A DNA stretch of 64,000 nucleotides from Theobroma cacao (taxonomy: Eukaryota > Streptophyta > Magnoliopsida > Malvales > Malvaceae): contig NC_030857.1 in the NCBI RefSeq assembly GCF_000208745.1, forward strand, positions 15,300,232 to 15,364,231. Reading direction: 5' to 3'. Both the position numbers and the translations under genes were made by a program. Below are positions 11,702 through 23,007 of this stretch, piece by piece. The notes beneath the pieces were generated by a model. It had not been told where the DNA came from. It did not search any database and was given only the letters and a program-made list of their open reading frames with translations. How positions within the stretch are numbered: position 1 is the stretch's first letter; the number at the start of each line of letters is the position of its first letter.

Positions 11702-13478
11702 AGTTGGCCTTCCATGGTCAGGTAAGAGAGTCTCATCAACACTTTAGTTGTCTTTTTTAGTAAAATTTAAGAGTTATGCCTTAATGAGTGCTTAAACCTT
11801 ATGTTTTAATGCAGTATAGTTCTCTGTAGAGTGCACTTGAATCCCAAAATGATAATCACATTGTGCATTCTGGTCATACCACTTTGAAAAAAGAGGTTTG
11901 AGTGGTTTTATAGGGGTATGGGCAAGAAGTCAATTTTTAATCAATTGCGATAATAAGGCACTGTAAGAAATTGGGATGGGATCGAATTAGGTTTTTTCTT
12001 AGGCAGTTCTGGACCCTTTTTTACCATTACTAGAGTTGTTGGTCGAAGATATAGGTTTTGGTGTTGGAGTTTGTGGGAGGGCATTGGTTTGAAATACTAA
12101 TTGCAAGGCAAGCTGATAGATATAAAGATTCTAGGTCATGTTGCCTACACCTGGATAGAAAGGTTGATACGGAAGATATGGATGGTAAGGGTGGATATTG
12201 TGGGTTTGTGGGCCAGTATAAGCAACTGCTTGTACATCTCCTTCTTTTTTCTTGAATGTGGTCCCTTTCTTTGAACTAATGGTTTCGTTCCCCTAAATTT
12301 TACCATTCTTGATAGCCCCTTCTATTATGTCCCCTAAGATGATCAGATCTGCAAAATTTTTGGTGGCATTACTAATCAACCGTTCATAGAAAAAAGCTCT
12401 AAGCGTATTTATGAACAACACAATCATCTCCTTGTCTGTTAGGAGTGATTGAACTTGTGTCGCTACATCTCTCCATATTTGGGCATACTCTTTGAAACTC
12501 TCACTCTTTTTTTTTTCATAGTCTGGAGTGATAAGCGGTCAGGGGCTAACTCAGCAGCATGCTTGTACTATGCCATAAACATTCTAGCGAAATCTTTTCA
12601 AGTTTTGACATGACTCCGATCAAGTTGTACATACCATCTAGCTGCTGATCCAATTAAGTTATCTTGAAAGAAGTGAATCAACAACTTATCATCATGCGGT
12701 TACGCAGCCATTTTTTGACAATTCATGGTAATGTGTGCCATTCGGCATTTTGTCCCATCGTATTTCTCAAATTCTAACACCTTAAATTTGACAGGAATTA
12801 CCACATTGGGTACCAAGCATAACTCATTGCATCCACAGTTTCGAACCTATCCACTCCTTCCACAGCCTGAAGGCGTTCCTCCAACAAATCGTATTTTTTC
12901 TCAACTTTGTCACTTTCTACCATCTCTAATGAATTCTTCTTCAACCTCTCTTGTTCTTTTGGATCATTTAAGTCAGCCACTTGCACCGGTTCAGTAGGAT
13001 TTATTTCCAAATTTGATCTAAATTGCCCTTGGATTGGTTGAAGACCTAGTGAAGGTAAGAAGTTGTGATAAGCATAAGGAGATCTTCTCACCTAAGGTGC
13101 CATTTATGGGTTAACTCCCTGAGTTGTCTATGCATAGGATGAAGCATATCTTGGCAAGCAAGGTTGATCATTTCTCACATTGTCAGTGCTTTGGTTTTCT
13201 GCTGGGGCTAAATCTCCAACCACTCTTTTGCCTTTGCTTAGACTCATCATTAACTCCATCATTTTTGCTAACTGATCTTTCATCTCTACCTGAGCTTTTT
13301 CCATCCTGTCTAAATGACTCTGTTGTTCCTCTTCCATGTTTCTCATTTGTGGACGAGTGTAATGGACACGCTGATCACTTGGTTTATGTGGTTGAGCTAT
13401 TTTTGAAACCTTTTTGTAATCGAAAACATGAATTAGATGCATTATCAGTGCATGAATTAAATAAAGAAATGAACTCAT
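11702..13478 (-). pseudogene. Tat gag, left-arm copy, broken
   Basis: Starts with a coiled-coil-like acidic/basic segment (EEEQQSHLDRMEKAQ...KDQLAKMMELMMSL), then a Pro/Gln region and LEERLQAVEGVDRFE. The capsid part (about 12740-12200) is present only in shifted frames. It is the inverted partner of the plus-strand gag at 20868-22047 and is more damaged than that copy. Confidence 0.8.
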
Positions 13479-13654
13479 TATCTTTGATATGTTAATTATT
13501 ATTTACAAGCAAAAATACTTATTGTCATGAAATAAGTGTTTATGCATGTATAAATCAATGGTCATACACTAAAAGGATATGTCACATAACACCCATCAAC
13601 AAAGTAATTCATTGCATAAAATATTATTTTTGATTACAATTCAGGAGTCATATT

Positions 13655-15531
13655 TTATATATAGAAATATTCACCAATTCTACTGTAATGGCTATACACT
13701 TCATCATAACACTTAATCAGCTGTTGCTCTTGTTTCCCCATTGAAAAGAGCTAGCTCTTCCATATGTATGTCTTCCTAGCCAAACTTCTCATCTTGTAAG
13801 CCATCTCCCTGATTCGTCTAACCTAATAACCTATCTGGTTGTGTTTATCCACATAAGCTTGTCTGTAGGATTCTCTCCATTCTCAAATTCGAGTGCTTTT
13901 TTGTTTGAGGCGCTTATATTCTCGTTAATAAGTTCCCATAACCCCCTCAAGGTCTTCATATTCTTGTCTTAGCAATTGAATGGATTTTTGCTGGAATCGC
14001 ACTTGCTTTCTCAATCCATCATTGTACGCTTGAAGCTCATTGCCTCGATTCTCCCTCACTTGTATTTCCTTTTAAAGTTCACTAATCGTGGCAAAAAACT
14101 TATTATTCAGGCTTTCGTGCTTCTTTTCCCAATTACTTTATATTTTTCGAACTTTTTTTTCTATGTTTAGTTGCTTCCTTCTTTATCTTCTCATACTTTT
14201 TTTGGAGATCTTCATATCGTTGTTTCCAATTGGTGTTTTTAGCTTCAGACTTCTTTCAAGCTAGCTCACTTTCGAGCAAAGCATCTCGAGGTTCTGGATC
14301 AATTGGGATATGAGATGCATCTTCCTTTGGGTATACCACATCTTTAACTCGTTGGGAATGCCACATCAGATACCCAGTAGTAACTTCATCAATGTACCTT
14401 CCTTCGTCTACCCAACTTGTTTTCTACCATGCTTGTGTAATCTCCTCAATGCTTTTCAAAAAGCCTAGCTCTGCATAAGCAAACTCCAAAGTGTTGAGTC
14501 GATGTGTCATCAGCATAAACTGCTCTGACCTAAATTGCTTTCTTAGCATGATTGGGGCATAGTTGATCGCTCCTCATGGCCCCATTGACAGTACCCAAGG
14601 TTCATATCCACATTTGTACATAACTAGGAGATGGGGCATCCACGGAGCTCTTCGCGTTACCTCCACGCCTATGAGTTTTCTAAGCTTGGAGATTTATTTC
14701 TCTTTAGTCTTGTTCGCTGGCCATTCACTCACAAAATTCTCTGATAGAGGCAATTTATGGATGAAATGGTTTTCTGAACCTCTTGACCTTGCATTCAAAG
14801 TGACTTTCCATCTAGATGGAAAGAAGTTGTGCACATCCCACAAATCATTTTTCCTCCTTTCTCCGACAATAATTTAGTGATCTAAGAGTTTCTGCTAGGA
14901 TTGAAGGTGAAGGGTTGGCCTTGTTGATAACTTGCATGAAGAAATCTATAATTTCAACCTTTATATGCCCTAAGACTTTAGGAAAGATCACTAGCCGCTA
15001 GATTCCTAAGCCATCACAAGCTGACCTTGCTCGGTATCCTGATGCTTCATGGTACAACTGCGTCGAAAGCTCCATGGGATACATTCATTGTCTCCATTTT
15101 TTCTTAAGTTTTGGTCGACTTCCCTCAGAGTAACACCCATCATCTTGGCTAGCTTTCGCCTGTGCTCGATCTTTTGTCCTCTATAATATATTTTGTCTGG
15201 ATTATCAAGATCAATTTGAAGGAGAGTTCAGTACTCTTCGGTTATTGGGACCATATCCACTACATTAAACATAAAACACCTATACGACGGATCCCAAAAT
15301 TGCACGATAACCTTCAACAATTGATCATCAATCTGGATCTTAAGGAGCCGAGCTATGTGGCCATATCTCTTATCGAAATTTGCTCGAGTCGTAACCCCCC
15401 ACCTTTCCCATATGTCAAGTAAATCTGTGAAGTCGTTCTGTTTAAGATCAAGGTGGACCCTATCAGGTAGTGATGAGATGTGATCTTTTGGCAAACAATC
15501 CCCCTCACTTTGTTAAGCGCTCGCCATGTGC
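13655..15531 (-). pseudogene. Tat ORF1 (plant retroelement-associated protein), left-arm copy, broken
   Basis: On the minus strand 15494-15228 encodes DRVHLDLKQNDFTDLLDIW and a VIVQFWDPSYRCF segment. These belong to a conserved domain found at the N-terminus of Tat ORF1 proteins (I believe listed as DUF7745). A coiled-coil region follows around 14300-13800, and the end is a stop at 13657-13655 after QLIKCYDEVYSHY. There are many stops in between. Function in the element is unknown. Confidence 0.7.
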
Positions 15532-15667
15532 TACGACGGAATATACGAAATGACTCAGCACATTGCGAACACTTAACAAAGTGAAGGGGATTGCTTGCCA
15601 AAAGATCACATCTCATCACTACTTGATAGGGTCCACCTTGATCCTAAACAGAACGACTTCATAGATT

Positions 15668-15672
15668 TACTT
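15668..15672. repeat. Target-site duplication (left) of the nested solo LTR
   Basis: TACTT here is repeated at 18808-18812. The uninterrupted left palindrome arm shows the empty site, GATTTACTTGACATATG on the reverse strand, with one copy of TACTT. Confidence 0.93.
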
Positions 15673-18600
15673 TGTCACGATCCGGTGCTCCCCTCGAGCC
15701 CGTGACAACTGCCGCGGTGTCTCGGATCGACACTTATTACCCAAAATGTCAACCAGAAACCCGCAAGGCTTTAATATCAGTTTTTGCACCTCCTCTGTGA
15801 GCAACAGTTGTTAAGTATCATGTTTTGAAAGATTATAAACTATTTCCAAATCAAAATAATAGAAAAGTAATTTTTTGCTCACAAGGGCATTTTGGTCATT
15901 TTTCTTCTAAAGTCTCGAAACTAGCTAAAAATGTAGTATGCTAGTGGAAAACACATATTTCATAATCAAAAATAAGTTTAGATGTCTAAAACATTCATTT
16001 AAAGTGAAATTATAACTATTTGAATATAATAAAAATATTCAATAAAATATTCTATTTTCTTATAAAACAATATTTATAGAGTTACCGATAAATAATTTTT
16101 GTAGCTTAAAAGCTAAATAAATTCATACATATTGTAATACAGATAACCAAAGCATAAGATTTAATTTACAGTGACATGTGAGCCCACGAACGATCAAAAG
16201 CATCAAAAGCGATAAACCTACAGTTTTTGAAGATGTAAATCCAACTGTAGCCCTCAACAAAGTGAGCTATCTACAGACTATCTTGAGCCTGAAATGGGTG
16301 AAAAGGAAGGTGGTGAAATTATATAATCCCAGTGAGTAAACAAATACCATCTAAAATATCTAAAGCTGAATAAATGGAGACAGATAAAATAGTGTAACAT
16401 ACTGTAATTTATCTCCTTTCAACTCATTTCAACCAAATAAAATCAATTCATATAAATCGAGTAATCAACATGGCTTATGAATTTCTTAAAACATTGGCTC
16501 GTGCCAAAATCATCCTCATACTCAGTTATCAGGGATACCTTAACCGAGGGCTATCCCAACCGAGTCCGCCAAGGCTGTTAGAAAGTTATATACGCATAAA
16601 TCATGTTTTTATTTTGAAAACTTAGTCATTCCTTAGCATTGGCTAAGTTCACCCTCACGTGGTGGTTTGACGTAAAGTGAACTCTAAAGTGTTAACCTCA
16701 TGAGTTATCCAACCGCACCTCTTATATTGAGGTATGAATATAATAGGGTTATCGTGCCCCTCTAATAGGCTGGTTCATGGAACCCGTCACTGCAGCGACT
16801 AATCAATAACCCACCAATTCAATAAAATTCAACAGTATGACATAGCAATTTTATCATTATCCAGCCTATCAAGGCAAACATCAGTTTATACATTTTCAAC
16901 ACAAATACCAATTCAACCATTCATGCTAATATTATCATAAGCCATTCAATTCAAACCATGATTTATAACACAACAATTAGTCTCCAATTACTCTATTTTC
17001 AAAACCATCATTCAATTTCAAGACAATTTATAAAATCATTTCATTTAAACACATTTTGTTTGTAAAACCTAAAGATTTACCATTTAAACACATTTTTCTA
17101 TAAAATCACAAAAACGAATAAAAACTACTTTAGATAATTAAGACGATAATAAGGTTACTCACTATTTCGGGAGTCGAATTTCGAGTACTCCGATTCTTGA
17201 TCCTTGGGTACTATCTCTTTACTTTTGCCAGAATGCTCATCACTTAGACATAATGCACAATAAGCCATTTACTACATTTGTGCTAAATTGTTATAAAACC
17301 AATTTAAGCTCTATACTAATGCATGAAATGGGATGTAAATTGTTCGGATTATAGTCTAAACACGGTATTCTACACAAATTCAATTGTGTACCTAAATAAA
17401 ACGATATTGGCCTAATTCGATCTATCACCCAATTAATTGGCCAATATGTCCAATTTAACTCCAAATAATTCTATTTTTCTCCTAATACTCCAAATCATCA
17501 AACACAAATTAAATAACTTGAAATATGATAAAATCATCCTCACATTTTCTCTTGAAAAATTTGGTCATGGTGGTGCATCAACACTATAATTTTTCAAGCT
17601 TGATTCTCACACCATAAATCACTAATTCCTAACCAAATCACTTGAAATAAGATCAAAATCATCATCAATATTTCACATGGAGAATTCGACCTATGGAGGT
17701 TCTTGAGGGGTATACGATTTTTCATGCTAAACATTACCATTTTCGGTTTCCACCACCACAATTCATTAAATTCTAACTAAATAACATAAGACATCATAAG
17801 ATTCATCTTCAATATTGTCTTTATGAAATTCGGCCAATGAAGAATCCATGAAGAACATGTCATTTTCTTACTTGTTTTCCTTCCAAACATGATAAATCAA
17901 CTATAAACACTAAAATATCTCAAAATCTAACCAAATAAATCATCAAATCTTCTCTCTCTAAATTCGGTCAGCCATGAATCCTTCATGATATCTTGTGATT
18001 CAACCATGAAAAATGCAAAATAATGCATGGGAAAGGTAGATCACAAGTCAAAATCAAGAAATTTTACCTTTGATTGCTTGATTACTTGAAATCCACCAAT
18101 TTTCTCTTGAATTTTCACCCTAGGGTTCTTGTTCTTTCTTTTCTTCCTTTGTTCTTGCTTTGGCCGTCCATGAGAAATGAGTTGGGAGAGTTTATGTGCT
18201 GATTTTTAAAGTCAAATATAAATGGATGAAAATTTGACACATGTCACCATTCCATTGGTTCATGTGTCATTCTTACCCATTAAGCAATCTCTCTCCACTA
18301 CTTAAATTTCTTTAATTATCCATGAAATATTGGGTAAAATCCATGTGCTGGACAAGTCTTAGGTCGTGTAAAATTCTAATTTTTCCCTTGGGGTGGCAAA
18401 ATGACTATTTTGCCCTTATGCTCGAAAAAAGGCTAGAATAAAAATTTTTCACCTCTCAAACTCAAATTTTGTTCTAAATAATCAATTTTGATCAAAAACT
18501 TTTTTCAACATTCCAATTTTAACCTCGGGTGGCAAAATGACCATTTTGCCCATAGATCATGAAAATTTCAATTTGATTCCAAATCGGTCTTCGAACTCCG

Positions 18601-18807
18601 AATCACCATTTTAAGTCATTATGGAGTTTTAAAATTCTCAATTTCATCTTCAAATCTCTATTTGGACTAGTTCGAGGCCTAATTCAACTTAATTATACCA
18701 TTTGGTACAATACCGTCCTTTAACGATTTTCAAGGTACCCAAGTAAGCAAACGTGCATTCTTATGTAGGAATGGCATAATAAACATATTGTTGAGTTGGG
18801 CTTGACA
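15673..18807 (-). mobile_element. Nested solo LTR of a Ty3/gypsy (probably Tekay/Del-like) retrotransposon
   Basis: A 3135 bp block with TG...CA ends (TGTCACGATCC at the left, GGGCTTGACA at the right) and a perfect 5-bp target duplication, sitting in the right arm of the Tat palindrome. It has no gag or pol similarity and no internal direct repeat that I can see, so it is a solo LTR left by LTR-LTR recombination. The minus-strand orientation is suggested by the GGAGCACCGGATCGTGACA end and by strings such as GGGCAAAATGGTCATTTTGCC, which I associate with long LTRs of Tekay/Del chromoviruses. The lineage is inference; the LTR nature is directly supported. Confidence 0.87.
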
Positions 18808-18812
18808 TACTT

Positions 18813-20553
18813 GACATATGCGAAAGGTAGAGGGCCACGACTCGAGCGAATTTCAATAAGAGATATGGCCACATAGCCCGACTTCTTAAGGTCAAGATTG
18901 ATGAACAACTGTTGAAGGCCATCGTGCAATTTTGGAATTCGTCGTCGTATAGGTGTTTTGTGTTTGATGAGGTGGATATGGTCCCAATAATCGAAAAGTA
19001 CTCAGCTTTCCTTCAAATTGATCTTGATAATCCGGATAAAATATATTAAAGGGGACAAAAGACTAAACACAGACGATAGCTAGCCAAGATGATAGGTATT
19101 ACTCCAAGGAAAGTCAACCAAAACCTAAAGAAAAAGGGAAACAATGAATGTATCCCATGGAGCTTTCTATGCAGTTATATCATGAAGCATCAGGACACTA
19201 AGCAAGGTCAACTTGTGATGGCGTTAGGAATCTAGGGGCTAGTGATCTTTCCCAAAGTCTTAGGACATATAGAGGTTAAAATTATAGATTTCTTCAAGCA
19301 AGTTATCAACAAGGCCAACATTTCACTTTCAATCCTAACAGAAACTCTCAAATCACTGAATTATTGACGAAGAAAGGGGGAAGGACGATTCGTGGGATGA
19401 GCATAGTTTCTTTCCGTCTAGATTGTAAGTCACTTTGAATGCAAGGTTAAGAGGTTCAAAAAACCATTTCATCCAAAAAGTGCCCTATTAGAAAATTTTA
19501 TGAGAGTGAATGACTAGAGAACAAGACTAATGAGCAATGGATCTCTAGGCTTAGAAAACTCATAAGCGTGGAGGTAACGTAGAGAGCTCCGTGGATGCCC
19601 CGTCGCCCAGTCATGTATAAATACGAAGATGAACCTTGGGTACCATTAATGGGGTCATAAGGAGCGATCAACTATACCCCAATCATGGTGAAAAGGCAGT
19701 TCAAGTTGAAGCAATTTGTGCCAATGACACCGACTTAACATTTTGGAGTTTACTTATGGAGAGTCGAGCTTTTTGAAAAGGATTGAGAAGATTGCATGAG
19801 CATGGAAGAAAACAAGCAAGGTAGACCAAGGAAGGTACACTGATGAAGTTACTACTAGGTATTTGATGTGGCACACCCAATGAGTTAAGGATGTGGTATA
19901 CCCAAAAGAAAATGCACCTCATGGCCCAATTGATCCGAAACCTCGAGATGCTTTGCTCAAAAGAACTTTGAAGCTAAAAAGGCCAATTGGAAACAACGAT
20001 ATGAAGATCTTCAAAAAAAATGTGAGAAGATGAAAAAGAAAGCAACTGAATAAAGAAAAAAAGTTCGAAAAATAGAGAGTGATTGGGAAAAGAAGTATGA
20101 AAGCCTGAATAACAAGTTTTTTGCTAGGACCAGTGAACTTCAAAGAGAAATACAAGCGAAGGAAAATCGAGGCAATGAGCTTCAAACGAACAATGATCGA
20201 TTGAGAATCCAAGTACGATTCTAGTAAAAATCTATTCAATTGCTAAGACAAGAAAATGAAGAGCTTAAGGGGGTTATGGGAACTTATCAACGAGAATATG
20301 AGCGCCTCAAACAAGAAAGCACTCGAATTCGAGAGTGGAGAGAATCCTACAAACAAGCTTATGTGAAAAAATACGACTAGATGAATTATTTGGTTAGGCG
20401 AATGAAAGAAGTGGCTTACAAAACGAGAAGCATGGCTAGGAAAACAGACATATTGAGGAGCCAGGTCTTTCCAATGGGAAACAAAAGTAACAACTGATTA
20501 AGTATTATGATGAAGTGTATAACCATTACGGTAGAATTTGTAAATATATCTAG
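18813..20553 (+). pseudogene. Tat ORF1, right-arm (inverted) copy, broken
   Basis: Plus-strand counterpart of 13655-15531. It begins just after the solo LTR (its first ~110 bases are at 15558-15672), passes through the conserved ORF1 domain and a coiled-coil region (about 19950-20400), and ends at TAG 20551-20553 after QLIKYYDEVYNHY. Several stops interrupt it. Confidence 0.7.
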
Positions 20554-20867
20554 ATGTAAAAGATGACTCCTGAATTGTAATAAAAAATAATATTTTATGT
20601 AATAGACTACTTTATTGATAGATGTTATTTGACAAATGCTTTTAGTACATGACCATTCATTCATACATGCATAAATACTCATCTCATGATAATAAGTATT
20701 TTCGCTTGTAAATAATAATTAACATATCAAAGATAATGGGTTCATTTCTTCATTTCATTCATGCACTGATAATGCATCTAATTCATGTTTATGATTACAA
20801 AAAGATTTCAAAAATAACTCGACCATCTAAACCAAGTGATCAGCATGTCTATTACACTCATCAATGA

Positions 20868-22047
20868 ATGAAAAACATGGAAAAAGAACAACAGAGTCAT
20901 TTGGACATGATGAAAAAAGCTCATGAAGAAATGAAAGATCAATTAGCAAAAATGATGGAGCTAATGATGAGTCTAAGCAAAGGTAAAGAAGTGATTAGAG
21001 ATTCAGCCTTAGTAGAAAACCAAAGCACTGATAATGTGAGAACTGATCAACCTTGCCTACCAGGATATGCTCTATCCCATGCATAGACATCTTAGAGAGT
21101 TAACCAACAAATGGCACCACAAGTGGGAGGATTTCCTTATCCTTATTACAACCTCTTACCTTCACTAGGTCCTCAACCAGTTCATGGGCAATTTGAATCA
21201 AATTTGGGAATGAATCTTGCTAAACCAGTGCAAGTCCCAGACTTAGATGATCCAAAAGAACAAGAAAGGTTGAAGAAGAATTCATTAAAGATGGTAAAAA
21301 GTGACAAGGTTGAGAAAAAATACGATTTGTTGGAGGAACGCCTTCGAGCTGTGGAAAGAGTGGATAGGTTCGGAGTTATAGATGTAGTTGAGTTATGCTT
21401 GGTACTCGATGTGGTAATTTCTGCCAAATTTAAGGTGCCAAAATTTGAGAAATATGATAAGACAAATTGCCCAATGGCACACATTACCATGTACTGTCGA
21501 AAAATGGTTACACAATCGCATGATGATAAGTTGTTGATTCACTTCTTCCAGGATAGCCTAACTAGATCAACAGCCAAATGGTATGTACAACTTGATAGGA
21601 GTCATGTCAAAACTTGGAAAGATTTAACTAGAGCCTTTATGGCACAGTACAAGCATGTTGCTAAGTTAGCCCTTGACTGCTTGTCACTCCAAACTATGGA
21701 AAAAAAGACAAGTGAGAGTTTCAAGGAGTATGCCCAAAGATGGAAAGATGTAGCGACACAAGTTCAACCAACCCTAATAGACAATGAGATGACTATATTG
21801 TTCATAAATACGCTTAGGGCTCCTTTCTATGAATAGTTGATTGGTAATGCCACAAAAAAATTTAAAGAGATGGTCTTCTCAGGTGAAATAATAGAAAGGG
21901 CCATCAAGAATGGTAAAATTGAAGGGAATGAAGCCCTTAGTTCAAAGAAAGGGACCACATTCAAGAAAAATGAAGGGGATGTGCAAACTTGCTTATACTG
22001 ACCCACAAACCCATAGTTTCCACCCCTACCATCCATATCTTCCATAT
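20868..22047 (+). pseudogene. Tat gag, right-arm (inverted) copy, truncated
   Basis: Two open segments, 20868-21086 and 21111-21836. The first is the MKNMEKEQQSHLDMM coiled coil. The second includes LEERLRAVERVDRFG, FHMTCY-like capsid sequence and WKDLTRAFMAQYKH, the core of the plant retrotransposon gag domain, followed by ESFKEYAQRWKDVA. It continues with a stop at 21834-21836 (NAFYE-TAG region) and is cut at about 22047, where LTR sequence begins. It is better preserved than the left-arm gag. It is separated from any protease or RT. Confidence 0.82.
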
Positions 22048-22054
22048 GCCCACT

Positions 22055-22680
22055 TTAACCGACAGCAAAATACCTCAAAACTTCTCCTCTAAACCGACAA
22101 CAACTACCCAAAACCACCTATTCTCTCCCTCACAAGAAAATCAACCCCTAAAAAACCCAAATCAAAAATCCAAAAAAGAGTTACTCTCTATCTCTCATTT
22201 TTCATTGTATTTTTTATTTTTTGTGCTCTCTTTTTAGATTTTTTTTTTATTTTTTGATTATGGATTATGGTTATGCTGGCTGCTAGAAAACTTAAGGTTT
22301 TTCGTCGGGATGTTGTTACTACAGTGGGTTTTTTATACCCAGTCTTCAAGCTTGGTGCCGCATCCACCTTCTGCCAGACGTGATTTTTTCGCATCTGGCA
22401 AGGTGTATTACGCCGCACCCTGCCAGTCGTTCAACTATTCCTTTTTTTATTTTATTTATTTTATCTATTTATTTTTTATTCTTTTAGTTTCTAGATATTT
22501 CTTAATTTTGTTGGGTCTGGCATTAAGCACTCCCTACATGAACACTAACATAATGCTTGGGGGTGCCAAAAGCCCACTGATCTTTGGACTTGATTTAAAT
22601 AACAATAGAATAAACATTTAAAATAGACTATAAAAATAAAACAAGGACCTCTACATTACTAAAAATAACTAGTGTCTACA
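22055..22680 (-). repeat. 5' LTR of the Tat element, truncated
   Basis: Read on the minus strand it starts TGTAGACACTAG at 22680, has an AT-rich U3, a TATA box, a purine-rich transcribed part and then GTAGTTGTTGTCGGTTTAGAGG, shared with the other LTR. It stops at about 22055, where the matching left LTR continues for nearly 2 kb more. The missing part would include the primer binding site side. Confidence 0.7.
22331..22337 (-). promoter_or_regulatory. LTR TATA box
   Basis: The minus strand reads GGGTATAAAAAACCC around here, about 345 bases into the LTR, a normal U3/R spacing. It would drive leftward transcription into the inverted arm. The other LTR has lost this segment. Confidence 0.6.
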
Positions 22681-22685
22681 CCATG
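22681..22685. repeat. Target-site duplication (right) of the Tat element
   Basis: CCATG, matching TCATG at 2654-2658 in four of five bases. Confidence 0.55.
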
Positions 22686-23007
22686 TTGAGCTACTCAATC
22701 ATATAAAACGATTCAAGGCATCATTGCACCAATGATCCATGGAGGAGATTAAGAATATATGGGGTGATGAAGCAACCTAGTTTTGCAACTAGTTATAGTT
22801 GTTCATGTTAATAAGCTTATCCATATCCTTCTCTTACACAATCCATAGTTGCCTCCTGGCCACAACAGAAACAACGTTGTGATTACAAAAATATCATTGC
22901 AGGGTCCGTGCTGCAACATCATGTGAGTGGAGACCAGAAACAAGTGCCGAGGAAAATATGCTGTACAAATTTTATTGTGATTATTCTTAAGCAGAAAAGA
23001 AAAGTAC
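22686..23007 (-). other. Intron of the split minus-strand gene, donor side
   Basis: Lies between the donor at 23007-23006 and the retroelement. A possible 18-base micro-exon at 22838-22855 (AG before, GTAAGA after) would also keep an open frame, but skipping it gives a simpler in-phase join to 2644. Confidence 0.4.

Larger units (their letters stand above)
12167..22047. repeat. Inverted duplication (palindrome) of Tat ORF1 and gag
   Basis: Left arm 12167-15531 and right arm 15558-22047 are reverse complements of each other apart from point changes, small indels and the 3140 bp added by the solo LTR and its target copy. Net arm lengths are 3365 and about 3350. The spacer 15532-15557 is 26 bases. 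Near the centre CAGAACGACTTCA and AAAGATCACATCTCATCACTAC occur in inverted copies. The right arm ends abruptly within gag at about 22047 and joins LTR sequence. Confidence 0.9.
2659..22680 (-). mobile_element. Tat-lineage Ty3/gypsy LTR retrotransposon, rearranged and non-autonomous
   Basis: Read on the minus strand the order is: truncated 5' LTR (22680-22055), an inverted copy of ORF1 and gag (plus strand), then ORF1, gag, protease, RT, RNase H, a second archaeal-type RNase H, integrase, a 3' region with tandem repeats, a purine tract, and the 3' LTR (4746-2659). Tat membership rests on the extra ORF1 before gag, the second RNase H with the TNNMAEYEAL motif, and an LTR terminus containing GGAGTCGCCACC (plus-strand reading), which I remember from Tat/Ogre LTRs. 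Every coding domain has stops or frameshifts. The 5' LTR lacks most of its 3' part and no primer binding site is recognisable, so the copy cannot be autonomous. Confidence 0.85.

Noticed and set aside
22838..22855. Possible 18-base micro-exon (AG...GTAAGA) in the split minus-strand gene
   Set aside because: The frame would stay open with it, but the direct join 23008 to 2644 is simpler and also in phase; an 18-base exon cannot be supported from sequence alone.
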